In this document: positions 27,235 to 37,189 of the stretch, piece by piece
Layout of the letters: every line of letters begins with the position of its first letter
Position numbering within the stretch: the first letter of the stretch is position 1
Assembly (NCBI GenBank): GCA_039090855.1
Contig: CM077034.1
Coordinates: forward strand, 9,936,984 to 10,000,983
Origin: Macrothele yani
Taxonomy: Eukaryota > Arthropoda > Arachnida > Araneae > Macrothelidae
DNA: 64,000 nt
Reading direction: 5' to 3'
Position numbers and translations under genes: made by a program
Notes under the pieces: generated by a model
The model's database searches: none
Seen by the model: only the letters and a program-made list of their open reading frames with translations
Told to the model about the DNA's origin: nothing

Positions 27235-27324
27235 CAACTTCTCCGGGCGACCTACGCGAAAGAAGATATATTTTCAGCTTAAATAAGTTGTGTGGCATTA
27301 CACTACATTTGCACTAATTCATAA
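27235..27324 (-). repeat. Duplicated RABGGTB splice acceptor plus 17 nt of exon
   Basis: These 90 bp match 27,521-27,610 with a single difference (CCTACGCG against CCTATGCG). On the minus strand the copy holds the pyrimidine-rich intron end, the acceptor AG and the first 17 exon bases GTCGCCCGGAGAAGTTG, then runs straight into Penelope-like sequence. If the copied acceptor were used after the upstream exon, the reading would meet a stop within about 12 codons. Confidence 0.9.
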
Positions 27325-27448
27325 ATTATATAACCTCCAATATCGGAAGTAAATTGAAACTTTTTCTTAAATATTTGCATTAAACTTGACACAAACGAAT
27401 TGAGAGACATACAATAGTTTTTTTTTTTTTTGTTTTTTTTAAACTAAC

Positions 27449-27537
27449 CTTGTTCACCCAATGCAATCTTCCTAATATCTTTAGTGATGCCAAAACCCAC
27501 CAGGAATAGCAAACATCAGGCAACTTCTCCGGGCGAC
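27449..27537 (-). CDS. RABGGTB: RABGGTB exon: Rab geranylgeranyltransferase beta subunit, zinc-site exon
   Basis: This 89-bp exon lies between a TATCTTCTTTCGCATAG acceptor and an AAG/GTTAGT donor. It starts with the last two bases of a split glycine codon and then encodes 29 residues: [29 protein letters not shown]. The protein is the catalytic beta subunit of Rab geranylgeranyltransferase (GGTase II), a cytosolic enzyme that, with its alpha subunit and REP, adds geranylgeranyl groups to C-terminal cysteines of Rab GTPases. In the mammalian enzyme this segment supplies two zinc ligands (Asp238 and Cys240, here D and C of LPDVCY) and the diphosphate-binding Arg232 and Lys235 (here R and K of RPEK). 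All four are conserved here. The third ligand (His290) must be in a later exon outside the window. The phase fits the exon at 46,163-46,052 exactly. Its first 17 bases are also copied at 27,235-27,251. Confidence 0.95.
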
Positions 27538-27610
27538 CTATGCGAAAGAAGATATATTTTCAGCTTAAATAAGTTGTGTGGCATTACACTACATTTGCAC
27601 TAATTCATAA
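27521..27610 (-). repeat. Original copy of the 90-bp intron/exon border duplicated at 27,235
   Basis: It contains the genuine acceptor of the RABGGTB exon and 73 bp of upstream intron. The offset to the copy is 286 bp. Identity stops abruptly at both ends: after ATTCATAA on the intron side, and after the first 17 exon bases on the other. Confidence 0.9.
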
Positions 27611-27916
27611 TGCAAGTAAACCTTACGAAATTTCAAGAAATGAACAATTCATATTTATGAACATGGCACAGGGTGAACAACTATGACTTTCAATTCATTT
27701 AATGAGCACAGAACCCTGTGCTCACAAACATTTTACAATGTGCTAAGTTCTCTGATATTTTAACACAATAAGCAATGGAAATTTCCGGAAACAAATCAAG
27801 CGAATGACAATCAACTAATATTCAGAGGCAGACCCAGAAGCTTACACTGGGAGGGGGATGCTTTAATCTAAAAAAATAAAAAAGACAGAGAATGACTTTG
27901 TAGCTAAAGCTCAAAA
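27611..27916. other. Intronic spacer, nothing recognised
   Basis: AT-rich intron sequence between the acceptor region and the inverted repeat at 27,917. No feature recognised. Confidence 0.5.
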
Positions 27917-28031
27917 GCCGTTAAAGTGCACATTACCTAGCTAATCTGCAGATTAACTGATTTGCTCCGTTAACGTGCGGAATCAAGAGTTTTCCGCATT
28001 TTACCTAGGTAATGTGCACATTAACGGCTTC
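27917..28031. repeat. Short inverted repeat, left-end motif of a larger element
   Basis: GCCGTTAAAGTGCACATTACC near 27,917 is mirrored by TTACCTAGGTAATGTGCAC and ATTAACGGC at 28,003-28,031. The motif CACATTACCTAGNTAATCTG with AACTGATTT near 27,930-27,965 recurs on the other side of the minisatellite (35,778-35,804, continuing at 36,174 after a SINE). I take this as the left end of an element whose right end is at about 35,690-36,200. Confidence 0.6.
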
Positions 28032-28034
28032 CGT

Positions 28035-31000
28035 ATCATTAAAGTTCAAAAGTTTGTTTCTCTCATTTCTTTTTCCTACACCTTCCCCCTCTCACTCCAC
28101 TTTTAGTTTGGCTTCGCATGTTTCTCTCATTTCCTTTCCCTACATCTTCCCCCTCTCCCTCCACTTTTAGTTTGGTTTCGCCTGTTTCTCTCATTTCCTT
28201 TCCCTACACCTTCCCCTCTCCCTCCACTTTTAGTTTCGTTTCGCCTGTTTCTCTCATTTCCTTTCCCTACACCTTCCCCCTCTCACTCCACTTTTAGTTT
28301 GGCTTCGCCTGTTTCTCTCATTTCCTTTCCCTACACCTTCCCCCTCTCCCTCCACTTTTAGTTTGGTTTCGCCTGTTTCTCTCATTTCCTTTCCCTACAC
28401 CTTCCCCCTCTCCCTCCACTTTTAGTTTCGTTTCGCCTGTTTCTCTCATTTCCTTTCCCTACACCTTCCCCCTCTCCCTCCGCTTTTAGTTTGGTTTCGC
28501 CTGTTTCTCTGATTTCCTTTCCCTACACCTTCCCCCTCTCCCTCCACTTTTAGTTTGGTTTCGCCTGTTTCTCTCATTTCCTTTCCCTACACCTTCCCCT
28601 CTCCCTCCGCTTTTAGTTTGGTTTCGCCTGTTTCTCTCATTTCCTTTCCCTACCCCTTCCCCCTCTCCCTCCACTTTTAGTTTCGTTTCGCCTGTTTCTC
28701 TCATTTCCTTTCCCTACACCTTCCCCCTCTCCCTCCACTTTTAGTTTGGTTTCGCCTGTTTCTCTCATTTCCTTTCCCTACACCTTCCCCCTCTCCCTCC
28801 ACTTTTAGTTCCGTTTCGCCTGTTTCTCTCATTTGCTTTCCCTACGCCTTCCCCCTCCCTTCACTTTTAGTTTGGTTTCGCCTGTTTCTTTCATTTCCTT
28901 TCCCTACACCTTCCCCCTCTCCCTCCGCTTTTAGTTTGGTTTCGCCTGTTTCTCTCATTTCCTTTCCCTACACCTTCCCCCTCTCCCTCCACTTTTAGTT
29001 TGGTTTCGCCTGTTTCTCTCATTTCCTTTCCCTACACCTCCCCCTCTCCCTCCACTTTTAGTTTGGTTTCGCCTGTTTCTCTCATTTCCTTTCCCTACAC
29101 CTTCCCCCTCTCCCTCCGCTTTTAGTTTGGTTTCGCCTGTTTCTCTCATTTCCTTTCCCAACACCTTCCCCCTCTCCCTCCGCTTTTAGTTTGGTTTCGC
29201 CTGTTTCTCTCATTTCCTTTCCCTACACCTTCCCCCTCTCCCTCCACTTTTAGTTTGGTTTCGCCTGTTTCTCTCATTTCCTTTCCCTACACCTTCCCCC
29301 TCTCCCTCCACTTTTAGTTTGGTTTCGCCTGTTTCTCTCATTTCCTTTCCCTACACCTTCCCCCTCTCCCTCCGCTTTTAGTTTGGTTTCGCCTGTTTCT
29401 CTCATTTCCTTTCCCTACACCTTCCCCCTCTCCCTCCACTTTTAGTTTGGTTTCGCCTGTTTCTCTCATTTCCTTTCCCTACACCTTCCCCCTCTCCCTC
29501 CACTTTTAGTTTGGTTTCGCCTGTTTCTCTCATTTCCTTTCCCTACACCTTCCCCCTCTCCCTCCACTTTTAGTTTGGTTTCGCCTGTTTCTCTCATTTC
29601 CTTTCCCTACACCTTCCCCCTCTCCCTCCACTTTTAGTTTGGTTTTGCCTGTTTCTCTCATTTCCTTTCCCTACACCTTCCCCCTCTCCCTCCACTTTTA
29701 GTTTGGTTTCGCCTGTTTCTCTCATTTCCTTTCCCTACACCTTCCCCCTCTCCCTCCACTTTTAGTTTGGTTTCGCCTGTTTCTCTCATTTCCTTTCCCT
29801 ACACCTTCCCCCTCTCCCTCCACTTTTAGTTTGGTTTCGCCTGTTTCTCTCATTTCCTTTCCCTACACCTTCCCCCTCTCCCTCCACTTTTAGTTTGGTT
29901 TCGCCTGTTTCTCTCATTTCCTTTCCCTACACCTTCCCCCTCTCCCTCCGCTTTTAGTTTGGTTTCGCCTGTTTCTCTCATTTCCTTTCCCTACACCTTC
30001 CCCCTCTCCCTCCGCTTTTAGTTTGGTTTCGCCTGTTTCTCTCATTTCCTTTCCCTACACCTTCCCCCTCTCCCTCCCCTTTTAGTTTGGTTTCGCCTGT
30101 TTCTCTCATTTCCTTTCCCTACACCTTCCCCCTCTCCCTCCACTTTTAGTTTGGTTTCGCCTGTTTCTCTCATTTCCTTTCCCTACACCTTCCCCCTCTC
30201 CCTCCACTTGTAGTTTGGTTTCGCCTGTTTCTCTCATTTCCTTTCCCTACACCTTCCCCCTCTCCCTCCACTTTTAGTTTGGTTTCGCCTGTTTCTCTCA
30301 TTTCCTTTCCCTACACCTTCCCCCTCTCCCTCCACTTTTAGTTTGGTTTTGCCTGTTTCTCTCATTTCCTTTCCCTACACCTTCCCCCTCTCCCTCCACT
30401 TTTAGTTTGGTTTTGCCTGTTTCTCTCATTTCCTTTCCCTACACCTTCCCCCTCTCCCTCCACTTTTAGTTTGGTTTCGCCTGTTTCTCTCATTTCCTTT
30501 CCCTACACCTTCCCCCTCTCCCTCCACTTTTAGTTTGGTTTCGCCTGTTTCTCTCATTTCCTTTCCCTACACCTTCCCCCTCTCCCTCCACTTTTAGTTT
30601 GGTTTCGCCTGTTTCTCTCATTTCCTTTCCCTACACCTTCCCCCTCTCCCTCCACTTTTAGTTTGGTTTCGCCTGTTTCTCTCATTTCCTTGCCCTACAC
30701 CTTCCCCCTCTCCCTCCACTTTTAGTTTGGTTTCGCCTGTTTCTCTCATTTCCTTTCCCTACACCTTCCCCCTCTCCCTCCACTTTTAGTTTGGTTTCGC
30801 CTGTTTCTCTCATTTCCTTTCCCTACACCTTCCCCCTCTCCCTCCACTTTTAGTTTGGTTTCGCCTGTTTCTCTCATTTCCTTTCCCTACACCTTCCCCC
30901 TCTCCCTCCACTTTTAGTTTGGTTTCGCCTGTTTCTCTCATTTCCTTTCCCTACACCTTCCCCCTCTCCCTCCACTTTTAGTTTGGTTTCGCCTGTTTCT

Positions 31001-34000
31001 CTCATTTCCTTTCCCTACACCTTCCCCCTCTCCCTCCACTTTTAGTTTGGTTTCGCCTGTTTCTCTCATTTCCTTTCCCTACACCTTCCCCCTCTCCCTC
31101 CACTTTTAGTTTGGTTTCGCCTGTTTCTCTCATTTCTTTTCCCTACACCTTCCCCCTCTCCCTCCACTTTTAGTTTGGTTTCGCCTGTTTCTCTCATTTC
31201 CTTTCCCTACACCTTCCCCCTCTCCCTCCACTTTTAGTTTGGTTTCGCCTGTTTCTCTCATTTCCTTTCCCTACACCTTCCCCCTCTCCCTCCACTTTTA
31301 GTTTGGTTTCGCCTGTTTCTCTCATTTCCTTTCCCTACACCTTCCCCTCTCCCTCCACTTTTAGTTTGGTTTCGCCTGTTTCTCTCATTTCCTTTCCCTA
31401 CACCTTCCCCCTCTCCCTCCACTTTTAGTTTGGTTTCGCCTGTTTCTCTCATTTCCTTTCCCTACACCTTCCCCCTCTCCCTCCACTTTTAGTTTGGTTT
31501 CGCCTGTTTCTCTCATTTCCTTTCCCTACACCTTCCCCCTCTCCCTCCACTTTTAGTTTGGTTTCGCCTGTTTCTCTCATTTCCTTTCCCTACACCTTCC
31601 CCCCTCCCTCCACTTTTAGTTTGGTTTCGCCTGTTTCTCTCATTTCCTTTCCCTACACCTTCCCCCTCTCCCTCCACTTTTAGTTTGGTTTCGCCTGTTT
31701 CTCTCATTTCCTTTCCCTACATCTTCCCCCTCTCCCTCCACTTTTAGTTTGGTTTCGCCTGTTTCTCTCATTTCCTTTCCCTACACCTTCCCCCTCTCCC
31801 TCCACTTTTAGTTTGGTTTCGCCTGTTTCTCTCATTTCCTTTCCCTACACCTTCCCCCTCTCCCTCCACTTTTAGTTTGGTTTTGCCTGTTTCTCTCATT
31901 TCCTTTCCCTACACCTTCCCCCTCTCCCTCCACTTTTAGTTTGGTTTCGCCTGTTTCTCTCATTTGCTTTCCCTACGCCTTCCCCCTCCCTTCACTTTTA
32001 GTTTGGTTTCGCCTGTTTCTCTCATTTCCTTTCCCTACACCTTCCCCCTCTCCCTCCACTTTTAGTTTGGTTTCGCCTGTTTCTCTCATTTCCTTTCCCT
32101 ACACCTTCCCCCTCTCCTTCCACTTTTAGTTTGGTTTCGCCTGTTTCTCTCATTTCCTTTCCCTACACCTTCCCCCCTCTCCCTCCACTTTTAGTTTGGT
32201 TTCGCCTGTTTCTCTCATTTCCTTTCCCTACACCTTCCCCCTCTCCCTCCACTTTTAGTTTGGTTTCGCCTGTTTCTCTCATTTCCTTTCCCTACATCTT
32301 CCCCTCTCCCTCCACTTTTAGTTTGGTTTCGCCTGTTTCTCTCATTTCCTTTCCCTACACCTTCCCCCTCTCCCTCCACTTTTAGTTTGGTTTCGCCTGT
32401 TTCTCTCATTTCCTTTCCCTACACCTTCCCCCTCTCCTTCCACTTTTAGTTTGGTTTCGCCTGTTTCTCTCATTTCCTTTCCCTACACCTTCCCCCTCTC
32501 CCTCCACTTTGAGTTTGGTTTCGCCTGTTTCTCTCATTTCCTTTCCCTACACCTTCCCCCTCTCCCTCCACTTTGAGTTTGGTTTCGCCTGTTTCTCTCA
32601 TTTCCTTTCCCTACACCTTCCCCCCTCCCTCCACTTTTAGTTTGGTTTCGCCTGTTTCTCTCATTTCCTTTCCCTACACCTTCCCCCTCTCCCTCCACTT
32701 TTAGTTTGGTTTCGCCTGTTTCTCTCATTTCCTTTCCCTACATCTTCCCCCTCTCCCTCCACTTTGAGTTTGGTTTCGCCTGTTTCTCTCATTTCCTTTC
32801 CCTACACCTTCCCCCTCTCCCTCCACTTTGAGTTTGGTTTCGCCTGTTTCTCTCATTTCCTTTCCCTACACCTTCCCCCTTTCCCTCCACTTTTAGTTTG
32901 GTTTCGCCTGTTTCTCTCATTTCCTTTCCCTACACCTTCCCCCTCTCCCTCCACTTTTAGTTTGGTTTCGCCTGTTTCTCTCATTTCCTTTCCCTACATC
33001 TTCCCCCTCTCCCTCCACTTTTAGTTTGGTTTCGCCTGTTTCTCTCATTTCCTTTCCCTACACCTTCCCCCTCTCCCTCCCCTTTTAGTTTGGTTTCGCC
33101 TGTTTCTCTCATTTCCTTTCCCTACACCTTCCCCCTCTCCCTCCACTTTTAGTTTGGTTTTGCCTGTTTCTCTCATTTCCTTTCCCTACACCTTCCCCCT
33201 CTCCCTCCACTTTTAGTTTCGTTTCGCCTGTTTCTCTCATTTGCTTTCCCTACGCCTTCCCCCCTCCCTTCACTTTTAGTTTGGTTTCGCCTGTTTCTCT
33301 CATTTCCTTTCCCTACACCTTCCCCCTCTCCCTCCGCTTTTAGTTTGGTTTCGCCTGTTTCTCTCATTTCCTTTCCCTACACCTTCCCCCTCTCCTTCCA
33401 CTTTTAGTTTGGTTTCGCCTGTTTCTCTCATTTCCTTTCCCTACACCTTCCCCCTCTCCCTCCACTTTTAGTTTGGTTTCGCCTGTTTCTCTCATTTCCT
33501 TTCCCTACACCTTCCCCCTCTCCCTCCACTTTTAGTTTGGTTTCGCCTGTTTCTCTCATTTCCTTTCCCTACACCTTCCCCCTCTCCCTCCGCTTTTAGT
33601 TTGGTTTCGCCTGTTTCTCTCATTTCCTTTCCCTACACCTTCCCCCTCTCCCTCCACTTTTAGTTTGGTTTCGCCTGTTTCTCTCATTTCCTTTCCCTAC
33701 ACCTTCCCCCTCTCCTTCCACTTTTAGTTTGGTTTCGCCTGTTTCTCTCATTTCCTTTCCCTACACCTTCCCCCTCTCCCTCCACTTTGAGTTTGGTTTC
33801 GCCTGTTTCTCTCATTTCCTTTCCCTACACCTTCCCCCTCTCCCTCCACTTTGAGTTTGGTTTCGCCTGTTTCTCTCATTTCCTTTCCCTACACCTTCCC
33901 CCTTTCCCTCCACTTTTAGTTTGGTTTCGCCTGTTTCTCTCATTTCCTTTCCCTACACCTTCCCCCTCTCCCTCCACTTTTAGTTTGGTTTCGCCTGTTT

Positions 34001-34888
34001 CTCTCATTTCCTTTCCCTACATCTTCCCCCTCTCCCTCCACTTTTAGTTTGGTTTCGCCTGTTTCTCTCATTTCCTTTCCCTACACCTTCCCCCTCTCCC
34101 TCCACTTTTAGTTTGGTTTCGCCTGTTTCTCTCATTTCCTTTCCCTACACCTTCCCCCTCTCCCTCCACTTTTAGTTTGGTTTTGCCTGTTTCTCTCATT
34201 TCCTTTCCCTACACCTTCCCCCTCTCCCTCCACTTTTAGTTTCGTTTCGCCTGTTTCTCTCATTTGCTTTCCCTACGCGCTTCCCCCCCCTCCCTTCACT
34301 TTTAGTTTGGTTTCGCCTGTTTCTCTCATTTCCTTTCCCTACACCTTCCCCCTCTCCCTCCGCTTTTAGTTTGGTTTCGCCTGTTTCTCTCATTTCCTTT
34401 CCCTACACCTTCCCCCTCTCCTTCCACTTTTAGTTTGGTTTCGCCTGTTTCTCTCATTTCCTTTCCCTACACCTTCCCCTCTCCCTCCACTTTGAGTTTG
34501 GTTTCGCCTGTTTCTCTCATTTCCTTTCCCTACACCTTCCCCCTCTCCCTCCACTTTTAGTTTGGTTTCGCCTGTTTCTCTCATTTCCTTTCCCTACATC
34601 TTCCCCCTCTCCCTCCACTTTTAGTTTGGTTTCGCCTGTTTCTCTCATTTCCTTTCCCTACACCTTCCCCCTCTCCCTCCGCTTTTAGTTTGGTTTCGCC
34701 TGTTTCTCTCATTTCCTTTCCCTACACCTTCCCCCTCTCCTTCCACTTTTAGTTTGGTTTCGCCTGTTTCTCTCATTTCCTTTCCCTACACCTTCCCCCT
34801 CTCCCTCCACTTTGAGTTTGGTTTCGCCTGTTTCTCTCATTTCCTTTCCCTACACCTTCCCCCTCTCCCTCCACTTTTAGTGTCGTTT
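28035..34888 (+). repeat. 64-bp polypyrimidine minisatellite, about 107 copies
   Basis: The unit reads from CGCCTGTTTCTCTCATTTCC through CTACACCTTCCCCCTCTCC to CACTTTTAGTTTGGTTT and is 64 bp. Adjacent CGCCTG copies at 29,518 and 29,582 confirm the period. About five-sixths of plus-strand bases are pyrimidines. Copies differ by single changes (CACTTTTAG, CGCTTTTAG or CACTTTGAG; TTTGG or TTTCG) and small C-run length changes. Blocks repeat as sets: 32,750-33,400 is near-identical to 33,770-34,400, an offset of about 1,023 bp or 16 units. Three units make 64 codons, which explains the short recurring frames on both strands; they are not genes. The right end fades at TTTTAGTGTCGTTTCGCCAG, just before the KRBA2-like pseudogene. 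Confidence 0.96.
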
Positions 34889-34979
34889 CGCCAGCGTCTT
34901 GTCGTCGCCTTTTGTTTTTATTTCTCATAATTGGCGTCGGCTGCCAGTGCGTAGCATAGCTAATTCTGTTTTCAAATTC

Positions 34980-35422
34980 GTGATGTAGCCAAGAAAGGTT
35001 TAGAAAAGCCAGCAAAGAAAATGTTAGCAGTTTCTAATGCAAAGCACCCAAATGTCGATGAAGGTGTCACTGTGAGAATTAAAGTACCCGAAGTAGACAG
35101 AGCAAAAAGTGATGCCCGCTCGATTTTAGCTCTGGTTCTTAGTAAAACAGAGGATGGCTTTTATAAACTTGGTACTAAAACGGGTATTTTTAAAACAATT
35201 GTATGCAAAATCTGAATTCAGTGTTTGCAAAGAGAGATTTTTAAGGAAAGAAGATCTCCCTGCTGTAGAAATATCTTTACGTCAAACAGCAATAAAACAA
35301 TCCCTTGGTACTGGGCAGGGTTTCAGAAAATGTGACTGCAAATCTAAATGTACCACAAATAGGTGTACTTGTCGCAATGTAATTCAAAGTGTCACCAATC
35401 TTTAGATTGCACTAATAAGTAA
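34980..35422 (+). pseudogene. KRBA2-like integrase-element protein, C-terminal end, two frameshifts
   Basis: The reading starts near KKGLEKPAKKMLAVSNAKHP, then has VTVRIKVPEVDRAKSDARSI and FYKLGTKTG. It shifts frame near 35,190 to LYAKSEFSVCKERFL and then SLGTGQGFRKCDCKSKCTTN with RCTCR. A second shift near 35,375 gives NSKCHQSLDCTNK and a stop at 35,420-35,422. This is the C-terminus, with its cysteine-rich tail, of transposon-derived proteins annotated as KRAB-A domain-containing protein 2-like (KRBA2), which carry an rve-type integrase core further upstream. That core is missing here: the minisatellite occupies the upstream side. The family assignment rests on the GTGQGF-x-K-C-x-C tail and the D-x-VR-x-KVP-x-x-DR block, from memory of the family. 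Confidence 0.72.
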
Positions 35423-35793
35423 GCATAATTTTATCATATGTTTTGCAAATTCATTTCCTTAATTATAATAATATTTTAAACCGTTTGATTCTTTCTATTA
35501 TATTTTTTTAATTGATTGATGATTGATTCCATCAACTAATTTGTTGATTGTTTGATTGTATTAACTTGATTCTTCATATATCGAAAAATAAATAAATAAC
35601 ATTATGTTAATTGAAGCGTACAGAAACGTTGCTGTTGTTCCAGCAAAGATCTTATTTTCACTTTAACGAGTGCCTAGTAGGTGATGAGCAGATTATCTAA
35701 ATAATTTGCAGGTTACCTAGGTAATTTGAGCAATAAAATAATTTTTGGCACTTTTAACAGATCACCCTAGTTAATATGCACATTACCTAGATA
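35423..35793. repeat. Right-end motif matching the repeat at 27,917
   Basis: AT-rich sequence follows the pseudogene stop. From about 35,680 there are several CTAG-centred motifs: GGTTACCTAGGTAATTTGAG near 35,710 and CACATTACCTAGATAATCTG near 35,779. The same words occur at 27,917-28,031, left of the minisatellite. A SINE has inserted inside the last motif, and its remainder (AACTGATTT) resumes at 36,174. Confidence 0.55.
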
Positions 35794-35804
35794 ATCTGTA
35801 GAAT

Positions 35805-36162
35805 GCCGCCCCAGTGGCGCAGTGGTCTAAGGCGCTGGCCTCTGATCATTCGTCCGTAAGGGGTCTGGGTTCGAATCCCGGTCAGGCATGGATGTTGTGT
35901 TTGTCTTACGGCACTGGCTCTCTCCCTTCCCTGGAACCAGTGACCCTAAATTAGGGACGGGCGACTGCTTATAGCCCATTGAGTTGCTCACGGTGGTCGT
36001 TAAACCTCCAATCAATCAATGGATGTTGTGTTTGTCTTACGGCACTGGCTCTCTCCCTTCCCTGGAACCAGTGACCCTAAATTATGGACGGGCGACTGCT
36101 TATAGCCCATTGAGTTGCTCACGGTGGTCGTTAAACCTCCAATAAAAAAAAAAAAAAAAAAA
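35805..36162 (+). mobile_element. tRNA-derived SINE with two tail monomers and poly(A)
   Basis: An exact 11-bp target duplication (ATCTGTAGAAT, at 35,794-35,804 and 36,163-36,173) flanks the element. The head carries pol III promoter boxes: A box TGGCGCAGTGG (about 35,815) and B box GGTTCGAATCC (about 35,869). The body (GGATGTTGTGTTTGTCTTAC to GTCGTTAAACCTCCAAT) occurs twice in tandem, followed by an A-tract of about 20. The same family at 42,913-43,949 carries seven body copies. SINEs move with the machinery of a partner LINE; which one is not evident here. Confidence 0.92.
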
Positions 36163-36173
36163 ATCTGTAGAAT

Positions 36174-36390
36174 AACTGATTTCTGCACTTTAGCGGTAAC
36201 ATATACGTAGGCCATTTAAAAAGTAACGAGACTGACGTCGTAGCGCCAAAACAACTGATGCAGGAATTGCAGCTGCCTGTGTCAGAACACCTGCAAGGTC
36301 AGTTGCATAACAAGGCATTGTTACAGCACTCCTCCAGTTCATTCTTGTAGTAAGAAGGCGTGGAGTTCAGACGTGTTTCTGTAACTCAGT
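36174..36390 (+). other. Probable mariner 5' region
   Basis: After the SINE target duplication the interrupted motif ends and GTAGGCCATTTAAAAAGTAA (about 36,208) begins a stretch leading to the mariner start codon at 36,391. This resembles mariner terminal and leader sequence, but I could not find a matching inverted end on the right side. Confidence 0.4.
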
Positions 36391-36425
36391 ATGGATTTAA
36401 AACTGGAGCACAGAGCAGCTATAAA

Positions 36426-37073
36426 GAAGAATATCGTTCCAAATTGGTGCCAAAAAGTATACATAAAAAAAGTAATCCACAGGCTGTCTTAAGAGCAATA
36501 AAATCACAATGAAGGTTAAGATGACATTTTAATACTAAAATCTACAAAATTAAAATATAGTCACGAGATCTTTTATAAGGGCACAACTTACATCATCAGG
36601 TGTGAGACTGTGCGATCTTTGGTTACAGAGTATGCTTTATAGTCAGTGAAAAATGACGTCATATGCTCCTGGATGCTCATTATTCAAGGCTGATGGTGAA
36701 CAGTAATAGTAACAGTGTCATTATTTTACTGTGGAATAACTTTTTTACGGGTCTTATAGAGGTTATTATTCAAAAAGATGGTGGTCAAATTTTCGAACTA
36801 AAGCCTAGTTTGTCATCGAAACTACGTCACTGAAGTAGTTGCTGCCACTCAGTCGGAAGTGTCCAACCGCAATGATGTCATTTTTCACTGACTATAAAAC
36901 ATACTTTGTAACCAAAGATCCCACAGTGTCGCCCCTGGTGATGTAAGGGGCGCCCTTACAAAAGATCTTGCGACTATATTTCAATTTTGTAGCTTTTAGT
37001 ATTAAAATGTCATCTTCACCTTCATTGTGATTTTATTGTGCTTAAGACAGCCTGTGGATTACGTTTTTATGTA
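36426..37073. mobile_element. Inverted-repeat (MITE-like) element nested in the mariner, with about 200-bp arms
   Basis: The 11-bp sequence GCAGCTATAAA occurs at 36,415-36,425 and again at 37,074-37,084. Removing the 648 bp between them rejoins the mariner reading (AAIK to KFVFE). Inside, 36,460-36,661 (TACATAAAAAAAGTAATCC, CACAGGCTGTCTTAAG and onward) is the reverse complement of 36,872-37,073 with about 90% identity. The centre of about 210 bp has no coding sequence. Thirty-four bp at the left end (36,426-36,459) have no counterpart on the right. The superfamily is unknown. Confidence 0.85.
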
Positions 37074-37189
37074 GCAGCTATAAAATTTGTGTTTGAATAA
37101 AACCACCACAGAAATTCACGAAATTTATTAAAACAGTCTATAAGGAAGATGCTTTGTCATGTACAAGAGTTTTTGAGTGGTGAAAAGTG

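Noticed and set aside
27235..27610. The 90-bp repeats as target-site duplication of the Penelope insertion
   Set aside because: The Penelope fragment lies outside the pair, not between the copies, so they do not bracket it.
28486..35015. Arginine/glycine-rich (MRETGETKLK-type) and leucine/proline-rich frames
   Set aside because: Three 64-bp units equal 64 codons. These are translations of a polypyrimidine minisatellite, not RGG-type RNA-binding proteins.
35805..35890. Functional tRNA gene
   Set aside because: Good A and B boxes, but it is the head of a SINE with body, poly(A) and target duplications, and the arms do not fold cleanly. The same holds at 43,867-43,949.
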